Below, one piece after another: positions 53,128 through 63,369 of a stretch of 64,000 nt of DNA. This stretch comes from Candidatus Thiovulum stygium. GTDB taxonomy: Bacteria > Campylobacterota > Campylobacteria > Campylobacterales > Thiovulaceae. Each line of letters starts with the position of its first letter. Position 1 is the stretch's first letter. The notes beneath the pieces were generated by a model. The model had not been told where the DNA came from and searched no databases. It saw nothing but the letters and a program-made list of their open reading frames with translations. The position numbers and the translations under genes were made by a program. The DNA lies in the NCBI GenBank assembly GCA_021582295.1, contig CP091137.1:1506001-1570000 (forward strand). Direction: 5' to 3'.

Positions 53128-53586
53128 TTAATTTTGAGATATATTTTTCAATTCTCGAATAAACTGCATCTGTTTTCCAGATAAATAATCTGAAATTTTC
53201 ATATTTTCATCTGGTGAAGTTAATAACTTAAGATCTATATATGATAAATCTCTACCAGATTCAGTTTCAATAATTGAACTTTCGCCAACAATATTATGAA
53301 TCTCTCTACGAATATTCAATGAAAAAGATATTGATAATTTATCATCATGTGCAAACACAGGAATATCAACAAATATAGCTGAAATTTCTTCAAGAGATAA
53401 TTCTGATATTTTGCCAACAGCTGAAATATTTCCATCACTAACAGTTATATTTATATCATCTTCGATTAATTGAATTCCATTTGAGAGATCTGTCGTTAAA
53501 AATATATTTTCTCCAAACTTAGTTAAAGCTTCTCCGATATTAGAAATATTTCTAAATTCTCTATAAACTAAAACAACATTTTTCAC
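53128..53586 (-). CDS. Hypothetical protein, 152 aa
   Basis: Not recognised. Soluble, starts MKNVVLVYREFRNISNIGEALTKFG with an alternating beta/alpha pattern. A middle segment (NITVSDGNISAVGKISELSLEEISAIFVDIPV) and a C-terminal helix follow. It overlaps the glycosyltransferase by 4 bp, so it is translationally coupled and probably real. Confidence 0.55.
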   Translation of the reverse strand: MKNVVLVYREFRNISNIGEALTKFGENIFLTTDLSNGIQLIEDDINITVSDGNISAVGKISELSLEEISAIFVDIPVFAHDDKLSISFSLNIRREIHNIVGESSIIETESGRDLSYIDLKLLTSPDENMKISDYLSGKQMQFIRELKNISQN

Positions 53587-54638
53587 ATAAGCACTCCATG
53601 ATAAATTATAGAATATTTTTCAGCCATTTTATTTGGTGAAAATTCTAAAGCCCTAATTTTATTTTCAACACTAAACTCTTCAAGTTCTTGTCTATTATCT
53701 AGCAATTTTACTATTTTATTTTTTAACATTTGAGAATCTTTAGGTTGAATTAAATAGCCATTTTTATCATTTTCGATGAGGTCTAAAATGCCACCAACAG
53801 CAGAAGCAATTATTGGTTTACCAAACCTCATCACATCAAGTAAAATAGAACCTAAACCTTCGTGAATACTAGGAAAAACGAATATATCAAATTGTTTAAT
53901 ATATTTTTGAGGTTCATCTTTAAAACCCAAGAACGAGATATTAGTTAAATATCTAGCTCGAGTTTCACATAATTCTAGATCAGAACCATTGCCAATAATT
54001 ATAAAATGAACATTTTTTCGTTCTTGTTCGAGCAATTTAGCAGTTTCGAGAATTGTGCAAGTCCCTTTATGGTTATCAACGATTGCACCAATATGTCCAA
54101 TAATTTTTTTATCTTTAGGAATATCATTAAAAATGATATTTTCATTAGCATTTTTTAAATCAGAAGAATAGGCACTTGATATTTTAACAATATTTAAATC
54201 AGGAAAAATTTTTAATAAATCTTCGCGAATAATATTAGAAATAGCGACTACTTTACTAGCATTGTTATAAATAGCTTTATTAAAAAAATTATTTGATGGA
54301 TTATTTTGAACTCTTCTTGTAATAATATAAGGTATCTTATAAAATTTATTGATGAAATAGCTAATTTGACTAGCTTTAGCTTCGTGAGCATGAATTAAAT
54401 CGATATTTTGATTAGCAAATATTTTTAAATTCATAAAAAAAGGTTTTGAAAGATCAATAAAATTTAAGTTTTGAACTTGAAGATTTATAAGATAATTTTT
54501 TAAAAGTGTTTCGCCAGATCTAAAAAATAGAGTTTGACGAAACCCAAGTTTTGAAAGTTCAGAAATTAAGAGAGCAGTTTGTCTCTCTCCACCTCTAAAC
54601 TCTTTTGCTAAATTTATATGAGCAATATGATACATCAA
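53583..54638 (-). CDS. Glycosyltransferase family 4
   Basis: GT-B fold transferase, 351 aa. N-terminal MYHIAHINLAKEFRGGERQTALLISELSKLGF, a hinge HIGAIVDNHKGTCTILETAKLL, and the C-terminal sugar-nucleotide site FVFPSIHEGLGSILLDVMRFGKPIIASAVGG with the E-x7-E pattern. Likely acts in surface polysaccharide or lipooligosaccharide synthesis; donor unknown. Two octamers (53775, 53825) lie within it. Confidence 0.88.
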   Translation of the reverse strand: MMYHIAHINLAKEFRGGERQTALLISELSKLGFRQTLFFRSGETLLKNYLINLQVQNLNFIDLSKPFFMNLKIFANQNIDLIHAHEAKASQISYFINKFYKIPYIITRRVQNNPSNNFFNKAIYNNASKVVAISNIIREDLLKIFPDLNIVKISSAYSSDLKNANENIIFNDIPKDKKIIGHIGAIVDNHKGTCTILETAKLLEQERKNVHFIIIGNGSDLELCETRARYLTNISFLGFKDEPQKYIKQFDIFVFPSIHEGLGSILLDVMRFGKPIIASAVGGILDLIENDKNGYLIQPKDSQMLKNKIVKLLDNRQELEEFSVENKIRALEFSPNKMAEKYSIIYHGVLM

Positions 54639-54662
54639 AGGCTATATATATTAAGAGTTTAA

Positions 54663-55043
54663 TTATTTAACGATTAAGTTAAAATTTAAACTTTTAAAGT
54701 CTTCTTGATAACCTCGACCGCCATCTTCAGCATTTTCATTGCCTCGTTTGTAATACCAATTGACAACTATTTTATGACCTTTTTGATGAGCATCTTCGAT
54801 AATATCAAAAATATCAAAAAAGAGTTTTGAACTACTTGAATTAAAATAGATCAATTCTAATTCAATAATTGTTTGTAAAGGCGATTTGATAGAAAAATAT
54901 CCTTCAAGCCAATCTATAACAGGTGAATAAAACTCAAAAGTATTTTCTGGATATGATTCTCCAATGAATTTGATAACTCTTTTTGAAGCATCAAGTGATA
55001 TTTTAGGTGTAAATTTACTACCTTCTATATATAAATTTTGCAT
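54663..55043 (-). CDS. SiaC-family protein (DUF1987)
   Basis: 126 aa. It matches the DUF1987 pattern: N-terminal LYIEGSKFTPKISLDASKRVIKFIGESYPENTFEFYSPVIDWLEGYF and the middle ELIYFNSSSSKLFFDIFDIIEDAHQKGHKIVVNWYY. In Pseudomonas the SiaC phosphoprotein activates the diguanylate cyclase SiaD and is switched by a kinase (SiaB) and phosphatase (SiaA). The Thr/Ser phosphosite would lie in SSSSK. No SiaA/B/D genes are adjacent here; the window's diguanylate cyclase at 32533 is not of the SiaD type by context. Confidence 0.8.
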   Translation of the reverse strand: MQNLYIEGSKFTPKISLDASKRVIKFIGESYPENTFEFYSPVIDWLEGYFSIKSPLQTIIELELIYFNSSSSKLFFDIFDIIEDAHQKGHKIVVNWYYKRGNENAEDGGRGYQEDFKSLNFNLIVK

Positions 55044-55055
55044 ATATTCTCCTAA

Positions 55056-56240
55056 CTAACATATATTTAGTAAAGCAATTGCTTGAGATAATCTCTGAAA
55101 TCCAGTTTCAATCTCTTTTTCAGAAATCGTCAAAGGAGGCAATAATCTCAAAGTGTTATTTCCAGATTTCAAAGTTAAAACTCGTTCGTTATTTGCACTT
55201 TTTACAATCGACATTAAATCAATTTTTGAATCAAGAGGCAAACCTCTCATTAAACCAATGCCAGAAATCGATTTAAAAACATGAGGATATTCGCGAACCA
55301 ATTCGTCTAATTTGCTATTAAAAAAATCAATTCGTTTAGCTAATCTACCAGATTTATATTCATCTAATAATATTTCAAGAGTTTTTAATGAAGCAGCAGT
55401 TGAAAAAGGATTTCCACCAAAAGTACTACCGTGATCACCTGGAACAAAAGCATCAGGAATTTTTGTCAGCATTGCACCAATTGGAATGCCACCAGCAAGA
55501 CCTTTTGCTAAAGTTATAACATCAGGTTCAATGCCATATAAATTTGAAGCCAAAAATTTACCAGTTCTAAAAACACCACTTTGAACCTCATCGACCATTA
55601 ATAAAATATCTCGTGATTTTAATAATTTAGCCAAAGTTTGAACTTCATTAATATCTAAAGCTTGAACACCACCTTCACCGCGAACAAGTTCAATCAAAAC
55701 TGCAACAATTTCATTGTCATTATCTATAATATTTTGAATATCATTTAAAGTTTTTGCATAAACAAAACCGTCAAGAATAGGCTCAAAACCTTTATGAAAT
55801 GAACTTTGAGCAGTAGCACTTAAAGAACCATAAGTTCGACCATGAAACGAGTTATCGAGTGTTATGATTTTCCATCGTTTAGTAGAGCCTCGAGAACCAT
55901 ATTTTCTAGCTAATTTAATAGCAGATTCATTTGCTTCAGCACCAGAATTTGCAAAAAACGAGTATAATTTAAAACCTGCCAAATTAGATAATTTTTCTGC
56001 AAGTTCTTCTTGATTTTTTATATGATAAAGATTAGAAGTATGAATTAAATTAGAAGCTTGATCAAAAATAGCTCGAGAAAGTCCTTTTGAACCATGTCCA
56101 ACACTTGAAACACCAATACCAGAACCAAAATCGATATAATCTTTACGATCTTCACTATATAAAATAGCACCTTCGCCATAAACAAAAGATTCTTCAAATC
56201 TACTATAATTATTTAATAGATATTCACCTCGTTTTTTCAT
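55056..56240 (-). CDS. argD: Acetylornithine aminotransferase
   Basis: PLP class III aminotransferase of arginine synthesis. 394 aa, with FGSGIGVSSVGHGS, FANSGAEANESAIKLARKYG, TLDNSFHGRTYGSLSATAQ, MVDEVQSGVFRTGKF, the PLP lysine in TLAKGLAGGIPIGAML and HGSTFGGNPFSTAASL. ArgD rather than another class III enzyme is inferred from length and motifs. GATGAGGT at 55585 encodes the conserved DEVQ. Confidence 0.93.
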   Translation of the reverse strand: MKKRGEYLLNNYSRFEESFVYGEGAILYSEDRKDYIDFGSGIGVSSVGHGSKGLSRAIFDQASNLIHTSNLYHIKNQEELAEKLSNLAGFKLYSFFANSGAEANESAIKLARKYGSRGSTKRWKIITLDNSFHGRTYGSLSATAQSSFHKGFEPILDGFVYAKTLNDIQNIIDNDNEIVAVLIELVRGEGGVQALDINEVQTLAKLLKSRDILLMVDEVQSGVFRTGKFLASNLYGIEPDVITLAKGLAGGIPIGAMLTKIPDAFVPGDHGSTFGGNPFSTAASLKTLEILLDEYKSGRLAKRIDFFNSKLDELVREYPHVFKSISGIGLMRGLPLDSKIDLMSIVKSANNERVLTLKSGNNTLRLLPPLTISEKEIETGFQRLSQAIALLNIC

Positions 56241-56320
56241 TTTTCTATATTTACAACCTTTCTCTTATTTTAAAGATTATCATTTTAACATTTAAATTAT
56301 TCCATAATTCAAGAATAGTT

Positions 56321-58285
56321 CTATTTTTGTTCGTCTCCATTTGTTTTAAAGGTCATCATCGTTTTATTTAATTCATTCATAGAATTATTTAAATTATTTG
56401 CAACAGTTTCTAAATTTGCAGAAGTCTCATCATTTTTATCAGTAATTTTATATATTAAACTAATATTTGTTGATAAATCATCTACAAGTTTTAATATAGC
56501 TTCGGCACTAAGTTTAGAAACTTCAGAACTTCTAACTGTATGTTCAGAAGAGCTTAATAAAATATTAGCATCTTGATATATATTGTTAATATCAGTTGAA
56601 GTTTTTATAATTCCAGTAGAGTTACTGAGACTTTTTCGTGCCAAATTTGAAACACTTTCAGAAAGATCTTCGATTCGAGTATCAATTTTACGAAGAGCTT
56701 CTTGAGTTTTTATTGAAAGATTATGAATTTCGTCAGCAACAACACGGAAACCTAAACCATGTTCTCCAGCTCGAGAAGCTTCAATAGAAGCATTTAAAGC
56801 AAGTAAATTTGTTTGTTCAGAAATTATGTCAATCATTTCAGTTATTTGAGTAATTTGTTTAACTTTATTACCAAAATGTGCTATTTCAGTTGAAAGCATT
56901 TCTTCATCTTTACTGATATGTAACATATTTTTATTAATCAAAGTTAAATTAGTAAGAATGCCAGAAATTAATTTAGCTTCATGCAAAATAGCTTTTAAAG
57001 TCTCTTCTGAATTTGTTTGAGAACTATTAGCCTGATATTTAACTTTTGAAGATAAATCATTAATATAAGATAATTCTTGTCGCTGATTTTGAGAAATTTC
57101 ATGAAGCTTCTTTGATAAAGAGTGAGCAGTATTTCCATATAAAATAGTTGTTTTTGCACTTTTCTTAATTTCATCAATTAAGTTCATTGTTAATTCGATA
57201 AATTTATTAATACTATTACTTGCTAAGCCAACCTCATCATGATTTTTTATCTCTAATCTTTGAGTTAAGTCGCCACCAGCATCACCAGTTGTTAAAGCAT
57301 CAAGGACATTTATAAATTCTTTTAAAGGCTTCAAAGAGATATTAAGAACTATAATCATAATTATAGAAAAAAGCAACATAATACCAGCCATTAATACAAC
57401 GAAATTGAATAGTCTATCTTGATTTTCTTTTTGTTTAATTGTCAAATCTTCAAACAAAGTAATATAACCAACAGTATTATCTAAAAGGTCATATATTGGA
57501 AACGAATATAGAGCTGTATTATCAACAATTATACTTTTTTCAAGAGTAATTCGAGGCATATTTTTAGTATGTTTCATAGCATATTCATTACTATATTCAT
57601 AATAAATGACCTCATCTTTTTTTATATCCGTAGGTTTCCCTTCAAATCGTTGTGCCTTTTCAAAGACTGTTTTTTTAATACCTATTGAATATTCAACATT
57701 AAATGATTTAGCAAGAAATTTTAAAATTGAGTTGAATCCTGCACCAAATTCAACACTACCAATATGTTGATTTGAAGAATTAAAAACTGGTGAAACAACT
57801 CGTATACCTGGTCCAGCTCGACCAACTTCAATACCATTAACAGATTTTAAATTTTTATTAGCATAAACAACTGAGCTTCTAAAACTAGATAAATCATCTC
57901 CAAATTTAGAAGGTTGATGCAATCTAAGAAAAGTTATTGCAGGAGCTATGTGAAATTGAACCTGTTTAATATTATAAAGAGGCAGCAAGCTGTTTTTAAA
58001 AAGAGGAGCTAAATATCTATTTAGAGCTTCGCGATCTCGTTTTTCAAAACTTTCAATGATGTATTTATCGTTCATTAAGTTTTCGAGAGCCATTTTTAAA
58101 TACATGGCACTATTTTTTGAAGATGAATAAAATAGCTCCCTGAAATTCAAAAAGTTTGATTCAGTAGAAGTTCTTAATTCATCTTCAGCTGTCTGATAGT
58201 TCAACACAACTATAACAGTTGCAATAAATATAAAAGAGAATATTACATTTGTAATAATCTTAAATTTTATAGAAAAAGAGCTCAA
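56321..58285 (-). CDS. Methyl-accepting chemotaxis protein
   Basis: 654 aa. A short cytoplasmic start, TM1 ([21 protein letters not shown]), a periplasmic ligand domain of about 260 residues of double-Cache/sCache type ([19 protein letters not shown]), TM2 ([22 protein letters not shown]), HAMP ([16 protein letters not shown]), and a signalling hairpin with [24 protein letters not shown]. The tip is typical, so it should couple to CheA/CheW. No pentapeptide is seen at the C-terminus. Octamers at 57231 and 57609. Confidence 0.92.
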   Translation of the reverse strand: MSSFSIKFKIITNVIFSFIFIATVIVVLNYQTAEDELRTSTESNFLNFRELFYSSSKNSAMYLKMALENLMNDKYIIESFEKRDREALNRYLAPLFKNSLLPLYNIKQVQFHIAPAITFLRLHQPSKFGDDLSSFRSSVVYANKNLKSVNGIEVGRAGPGIRVVSPVFNSSNQHIGSVEFGAGFNSILKFLAKSFNVEYSIGIKKTVFEKAQRFEGKPTDIKKDEVIYYEYSNEYAMKHTKNMPRITLEKSIIVDNTALYSFPIYDLLDNTVGYITLFEDLTIKQKENQDRLFNFVVLMAGIMLLFSIIMIIVLNISLKPLKEFINVLDALTTGDAGGDLTQRLEIKNHDEVGLASNSINKFIELTMNLIDEIKKSAKTTILYGNTAHSLSKKLHEISQNQRQELSYINDLSSKVKYQANSSQTNSEETLKAILHEAKLISGILTNLTLINKNMLHISKDEEMLSTEIAHFGNKVKQITQITEMIDIISEQTNLLALNASIEASRAGEHGLGFRVVADEIHNLSIKTQEALRKIDTRIEDLSESVSNLARKSLSNSTGIIKTSTDINNIYQDANILLSSSEHTVRSSEVSKLSAEAILKLVDDLSTNISLIYKITDKNDETSANLETVANNLNNSMNELNKTMMTFKTNGDEQK

Positions 58286-58538
58286 GGCTTACTCCTAAAT
58301 ATGATGTTTGATGATAAATCCGAAAAATAAAACTAAAAACATAATTAAATACTTTGCCAAACAATATTGAATTTGTGAGTTTTACTATTTTCGGATTGCA
58401 TTATTACATTATTATATTCAAATTACGAAATCTCTACTAAACTAAATAATAATATGAATAGTTTAAATATAAATTTCAAATATAATATAGCTTAAATCTT
58501 TGGAACAGTTATAATTTTATAAAAAATAGGAGTAATAA

Positions 58539-59105
58539 ATGAATAGACGAGAATTTTTATATATTTCAGCTCTTTCAACTGCATCTTTAGTTTTTGCTGG
58601 TTGTGGAATTGATCCTCAAGGTCGAGGTTATAGTATTAATTTGCCTATGGTTTTAGTTAGTAAAAAATTTGCTGAACAGTTTCCTATTAAACAAGATTTA
58701 TCTTATGGTGGCTTTAAATATGGAACTATTGAAATAGTTGATCCAAAACTTTTAGGTCCAAAAGGTAAAGATAAAATGAGTCTTGGTGTTGGTTTCAAGT
58801 TTTATAATATGTTTTTGCCTGAAGGTATAAATGGTTCAGTGTCTTTAAATAGTGGAATTAGATATGAACCAACAACGACAAATATATTTTTAGTTAAACC
58901 TGAAGTTGAAGAAGTTACAGTTCAAAATGTTTCACTTGGTCAATTTTTAACAACTGAAATAAGAAAAATTATCGGTGTTGTAGTAGCTGAAACTATCGAA
59001 AAACGACCTATTTATAATCTTAAAGAGAATAAATCAATGGTTTCTGGTTTTATTAAAGGTATTGATATTCGAAACGGAGAAATAGTTTTAACTTTTGGAC
59101 TTTAA
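58539..59105 (+). CDS. DUF1439 lipoprotein
   Basis: 188 aa lipoprotein. A signal with a twin-arginine-like start (MNRREFLYISALSTASLVFAGC) ends in the lipobox, Cys22. The remainder fits the DUF1439 (YceB-like) fold: VLVSKKFAEQFPIKQDL, then VEEVTVQNVSLGQFLTTEIRKIIGVVVAETIEKRPIYNL. Members may bind hydrophobic ligands; role unknown. Preceded by an AGGAG ribosome site and followed by a hairpin terminator. Confidence 0.8.
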   Translation: MNRREFLYISALSTASLVFAGCGIDPQGRGYSINLPMVLVSKKFAEQFPIKQDLSYGGFKYGTIEIVDPKLLGPKGKDKMSLGVGFKFYNMFLPEGINGSVSLNSGIRYEPTTTNIFLVKPEVEEVTVQNVSLGQFLTTEIRKIIGVVVAETIEKRPIYNLKENKSMVSGFIKGIDIRNGEIVLTFGL

Positions 59106-59114
59106 GAAAATATT

Positions 59115-59150
59115 TTGAGTTTTTTCTCAAGCCATCCCCTTTTAGGGGGA
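59115..59150 (+). terminator. Two short hairpins after the DUF1439 gene
   Basis: ttgag-tttttt-ctcaa (59115-59130) and tcccc-ttttag-gggga (59135-59150). The second is GC-rich for this genome, though T-tracts follow only weakly. Confidence 0.5.
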
Positions 59151-59250
59151 CGGTAGAATAATAAATATATCTGTATTACCTTGAGTTGTTAGTTAATCCT
59201 GCTACAATTTTACAAAATTGATTCTTAAAAAAATAAAAAAGTAGATATTT

Positions 59251-60018
59251 ATGGATAATTTGGCTAAAAGGATAATACCCTGTCTCGATGTTAAAGATGG
59301 TAGGGTTGTTAAAGGTGTTAATTTTACTGGTCTTCAAGATGCTGGTGATCCCGTTGAAATTGCTGAACGATATAACAGTGAAGGTGCAGATGAACTTACT
59401 TTTTTAGATATTACAGCTTCCCATGAAAAACGAGGAACTATGGTAAATGTCGTTAAACAAGTCGCTGAAAAAATTTTTATTCCGCTAACTGTTGGCGGTG
59501 GAATCGGCAAACTTGAAGATATTTATGATTTACTAAATATAGGTTGCGATAAAGTTAGTTTAAATAGTTCTGCTGTTAAAAATCCAAATTTAATTAATGA
59601 AGCCTCAAAACGATTTGGTAGTTCAACTATTGTTATAGCTGTTGATGTAAAAAATATAGCTGGGGAATATTTCGTTTTTATTAATGGTGGCAGAATTAAT
59701 ACAGGTTTAAAAGCAAAAGATTGGCTTTCTGAAGTTCGTGATCGTGGAGCTGGTGAAATTCTTTTAACTTCTATGGATCAAGATGGCACAAAATCTGGTT
59801 TCGATTTAAATATTACTGAATTTGCTTCAAAACATTTAGATATACCAGTTATTGCTAGTGGTGGAGCAGGAAATATAAATCATTTTATAGATATTTTTAA
59901 ACATGGTGCTAGTGCAGCACTTGCAGCATCAATTTTTCACTATCGCGAAATCGATATTGGAGATTTAAAAAATAGTCTTAAAGCTCATGGCATAGGAGTT
60001 AGAATTGTTAAAAAATGA
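59251..60018 (+). CDS. hisF: Imidazole glycerol phosphate synthase cyclase subunit
   Basis: (beta-alpha)8 enzyme making IGP and AICAR in histidine synthesis with HisH. 255 aa: [19 protein letters not shown] (catalytic Asp), [36 protein letters not shown] (second catalytic Asp), [18 protein letters not shown] and [13 protein letters not shown]. Both catalytic Asp are present. No other his genes in the window. Confidence 0.97.
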   Translation: MDNLAKRIIPCLDVKDGRVVKGVNFTGLQDAGDPVEIAERYNSEGADELTFLDITASHEKRGTMVNVVKQVAEKIFIPLTVGGGIGKLEDIYDLLNIGCDKVSLNSSAVKNPNLINEASKRFGSSTIVIAVDVKNIAGEYFVFINGGRINTGLKAKDWLSEVRDRGAGEILLTSMDQDGTKSGFDLNITEFASKHLDIPVIASGGAGNINHFIDIFKHGASAALAASIFHYREIDIGDLKNSLKAHGIGVRIVKK

Positions 60019-60023
60019 ATTAG

Positions 60024-60260
60024 AACGATTCTATTGCAAATCTTAATAAAAATGATCTTGAGTATTTAATTAAATTTACTGATGTTGATGAAGAACTAAT
60101 TTGTTATGAAGTTCCTAAAAATATATTTTTAAATTTTATAGATAAATATAAAAGCTTTAGAAGTTATTATGTTGAAGGTCTTGCAAATAAAATGAATTCA
60201 GCAAAAGAACGAGAACGAAATTCGTGCGATTCGTTAGTTAGACGAAATAAACAAATCTAA
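60024..60260 (+). pseudogene. Fragment of an unrecognised gene behind hisF
   Basis: A 78-codon open stretch (NDSIANLNKNDLEYLIKFTDVDEELICYEVPKNIFLNF...) ends at 60260. It has no start codon until Met at 60193, and an ATG-Asn-stop lies just upstream (60015), as if a start was cut off by an indel. It reads like protein, with a helical charged end (NSAKERERNS). Function unknown. Confidence 0.4.
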
Positions 60261-60287
60261 CTAATTTATATCTTTAAGGTATAAATT
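60234..60287 (+). terminator. Double hairpin, probable terminator
   Basis: Perfect 9-bp stem ttagttaga/tctaactaa (60234-60264), then perfect 8-bp stem aatttata/tataaatt (60263-60287). Located at the end of the hisF region fragment. Confidence 0.5.
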
Positions 60288-60322
60288 AACTGATATTTTG
60301 ATTACTGGAATGAGAATTAAGT

Positions 60323-60535
60323 ATGAAATTTTTAGCTCGTCAAAATATTCAAGATGATAAATTATTAGTGCGAGATTTAAATAAACAGAGAATAGTTGTA
60401 GATACCCGTTTAGAGACAATAAGTATAAAATTAAAAGAATTTGATAATTTTAATAACGAAAAAATAAAATTTATTTCGAACACAAAAAATGAGATAAATT
60501 CTTTTGATCGGGGCTCTATAAAATTTTTATGGTGA
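60323..60535 (+). CDS. Short unknown ORF cut at the intron 5' end
   Basis: 70 codons (MKFLARQNIQDDKLLVRDLNKQRIVVDTRL...). The last codons (KFLW) lie at the apparent group II intron start, so this may be the 5' exon of an interrupted gene. No continuation is visible after the intron (stop six codons on), so the host gene is broken or the match is accidental. Not recognised. Confidence 0.35.
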   Translation: MKFLARQNIQDDKLLVRDLNKQRIVVDTRLETISIKLKEFDNFNNEKIKFISNTKNEINSFDRGSIKFLW

Positions 60536-62836
60536 GTATGTTACTAAAAGTAACGGACAAATTTCTGAATTCAACAGTCTAAAAGTATAATAAATCGAAA
60601 GGTTTATCCTTTAACAAAGGACAATCGAGGTAAAGTAAAAATTGCTTATTATGAAATACCTTATATCATTAAAGGTGATATCAAGATTGTAGGCTGAAGG
60701 GAAACATCTAACAAAATATGTAAAGATAAAAATATCGGAACGAAGAAAGTTACAGATATTGAGACTTAACGGTCTATGAAATAGTTAGCTATAAGACATA
60801 AAGCTATTAATTGTAATGAAAGCGAAGCCATTAGCGAAGATGATTCTTGTAATGAAAATCGGAGCAAAGGGCTTTAGTCAAGTTCTATAAAATCATAATT
60901 ATAAATTAAATCGATGGTTTCGAGTAAGACTAAGAGAGGCGAAATTTTTAGAAATAGGAATATAAGCCGACATTGAGAAGTCGAATACAAAAACGAGTAA
61001 AATTAAGAAATAACGAATATTACAATCACCAAGATATAACCGATGAACTATATGATAGTAGTTTAAGAAATGAGAATTTTTACGAACTAATGGAATTAAT
61101 ATTAGATAAAAATAATATTAATTTAGCATACAGAAATATCAAAGGGAATACGGGAAGTAATACAGCGGGAGTTGATGGCTTAACTATAAAAGATATTAGT
61201 GAATTAGATAATAACACACTATATAACAATATAGTTAAAAGACTTGAAAATTTTATTCCTAATAAAGTAAGACGGGTAGAAATTCCTAAACCGAATGGCA
61301 AAACTAGACCATTGGGAATACCAACAATTGAAGATAGAATAATTCAGCAATCTATAAAGCAGATTTTAGAACCGATTGCAGAAGCTAAGTTTTATAATCA
61401 TTCTTATGGTTTCAGACTACTAAGAGGGGCAGACGAAACAATGGGTATCAGAGATAAAACTTTAATATCCATTATCTCAAAAATGTTAAAAGCTGAGATC
61501 GAAGGTATAGGAATACCTACAAAAGGAACCCCGCAAGGTGGTATCCTTAGTCCCTTACTTGCTAATATAAATCTAAACGAACTTGATCATTGGATCGCTA
61601 GTCAATGGCAAAATATACCAACAAATTATCAATATAGCAAACAAGGTGGTAGAGATACTGCTTTAAAGAAATCTACAAACCTTAAAGAAGTCTATATTGT
61701 TAGATATGCTGATGACTTTAAATTATTTTGCAGAGACTACGAGTCAGCGAAAAAAATATTCGAAGCTACCAAACAATAGCTGAGAGAAAGGCTAGATTTA
61801 GAAATAAGCCCTGAGAAGTCTAAAATTGTTAAACTCAGAAAAAACTATTCTGAGTTTTTAGGAATAAAATTCAAAGTTATAAAGAAAGGTAAAAAGAAAA
61901 ATAATGATGTTAATTATGTTGTTACCTCAAATATGCTAAATAAAGCTGTTGAAAAAACAACTAAAGATATCAAAACTGAAATCGAGAAAATTAAAAGGGG
62001 TCGAAGTAATATTAACAAATTGAACTCGATAATAAGAGGGAAGCATAACTACTATTCAATGGCAACTAATATAAGTAAAGATTTCGGGAAAATCGCCTTT
62101 TTACTCAGCCGAACCATCGAAAAGAAACTAAAGGCAAGACCAGTTATTACAACGGATAAAGTGCCTAAATACATTGACGAAAAATATGGTGGTAATAAGC
62201 AATTAAAAATTGTTAGAAATACCGTATTAATACCTATTGGTTTCATACAAATGAGATTATTATTGGGACACCACCAAAAATCTATATTTGTTAAATCTGA
62301 AAGGGAAACATTACATAAGCACATCGAAGATCATAAAATCAAGAAAACTATTAACTATATGATTGATAATCCTATAATTAACAAAAGTATTGAATACAAT
62401 GATAATCGAATAAGTTTATATGTTGCTCAGAAAGGTAAATGTCATATAACGGGTAAGCTATTAGAAATTGACGAAATTCATTGTCATCACAAAATGCCAA
62501 AAGCAAAAGGTGGAGGTGATGAATATAAAAATTTAGTGATACTTCATAAAGATGTCCATAGACTAATCCACTTAACAGATGCAGATAAAATCTATGAACT
62601 CGAAGATGAATTAAAGCTAGATGATAATCAAGCTAAAAAGCTTTTAAAACTAAAATCTTTAATATTGTAATACATTAAGAATTAATTTGAACTTAATATT
62701 GAATTTTGCTTTTAGAATATTTATAATAGAATGATTTTAATAAACTTGATGGAGTGCCGTATGCGATGAAAGTCGCTCGTACGGTATGAAGCGGGGGAAA
62801 ATCTGGCGATTATTTCAAAAGATTACCTATCACTAT
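60532..62836 (+). mobile_element. Group II intron with ORF (degenerate)
   Basis: The 5' end is placed at gtgagtatgttactaaaagtaac, similar to bacterial group II introns whose 5' end is GTGYG-like. The structured region gaacgaagaaagttacagat and gagacttaacggtc belongs to domain I. Domain IV carries the reverse transcriptase. Domain V is at 62754-62788 (gccgtatgcgatgaaagtcgctcgtacggt) and domain VI ends in ttacctatcactat at 62836. The 436 bp 60536-60972 have no protein but are ribozyme. Boundaries are approximate. Confidence 0.75.
60973..62670 (+). pseudogene. Group II intron-encoded protein: RT-maturase-HNH, inactivated
   Basis: Chloroplast-like class reverse transcriptase. N-terminal KGNTGSNTAGVDGLTIKDI and PNGKTRPLGIPTIEDRIIQQ, active site IVRYADDFKLF and thumb TPQGGILSPLLANI. 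The C-terminal HNH nuclease is CHITGKLLEIDEIHCHHKMPKAKGGGDEY. Two defects: near 61430 the sequence jumps from YGFRLLRGADET to MGIRDKTL, losing about 40 residues that hold the first catalytic Asp. An in-frame TAG at 61777 stands where Trp is likely. The rest of the frame is open, so the decay seems recent. Confidence 0.8.
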
Positions 62837-63078
62837 ATGAACTTGAAAAAGAATTAAAATTAGACGATAATCAAACTAAAAAGCTTGTAAAACTAAAATC
62901 TTTGATATTGTAGTTACAAAACACTTAATTTTAAATAAAGTTGTGGAAAGCATTTAGAATATTTATAATAGAATGATTTTAATAAACTTGATAGAACGCC
63001 GAATGCGGTGAAAGTCGCACGTTCAGTGTGAAGTGGGGGAAAATCTGGCGATTACTTCAAAAGATTACCTATCGCTAT
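62837..63078 (+). mobile_element. Second, partial group II intron 3' end
   Basis: Directly after the first intron end comes a second copy of the last 25 codons of the maturase (YELEKELKLDDNQTKKLVKLKSLIL versus YELEDELKLDDNQAKKLLKLKSLIL), its downstream spacer, a domain V (62996-63029, gccgaatgcggtgaaagtcgcacg) and domain VI ending ttacctatcgctat at 63078. About 85% identical to the first, so not a fresh duplication. It is a remnant of a related intron next to or invaded by the first. Confidence 0.8.
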
Positions 63079-63174
63079 TATATTAGAGATTCTAAATAGA
63101 TTTTTCTTAAAGAATAATTTCAACTTTATCATGCTATTAATATATGATCTTAAAAAATTTATAAAAATAGATCG

Positions 63175-63354
63175 GTAAAATATTATGCTAAAAAAGCATT
63201 TGATTGCAAAAAATTATTTGATTATAAAGTTTATGAACCGCTCAAAGAGCAACATTTTTTTCAAAAAGCAAAAGTGGAACATGGAACGGTTGTATGGTCG
63301 GATGAGATTGATATAGCACCAGAAACACTATATTTGGAAAGTGTTGATTTGTGA
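63175..63354 (+). pseudogene. DUF2442 protein, C-terminal remnant
   Basis: Translates as VKYYAKKAFDCKKLFDYKVYEPLKEQHF and EHGTVVWSDEIDIAPETLYLESVDL, the signature end of DUF2442 proteins (often antitoxin-like, paired with DUF4160). No start or N-terminus is visible: upstream frames are closed by stops. The 96-bp stretch after the intron (63079-63174) shows no other feature. No DUF4160 partner is seen. Confidence 0.6.
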
Positions 63355-63369
63355 TTGTTAAGGTGTTAA

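Noticed and set aside
60973-62670. A retron or other defence reverse transcriptase
   Set aside because: The protein has the maturase layout and HNH tail of group II introns, with domain V and VI immediately downstream.
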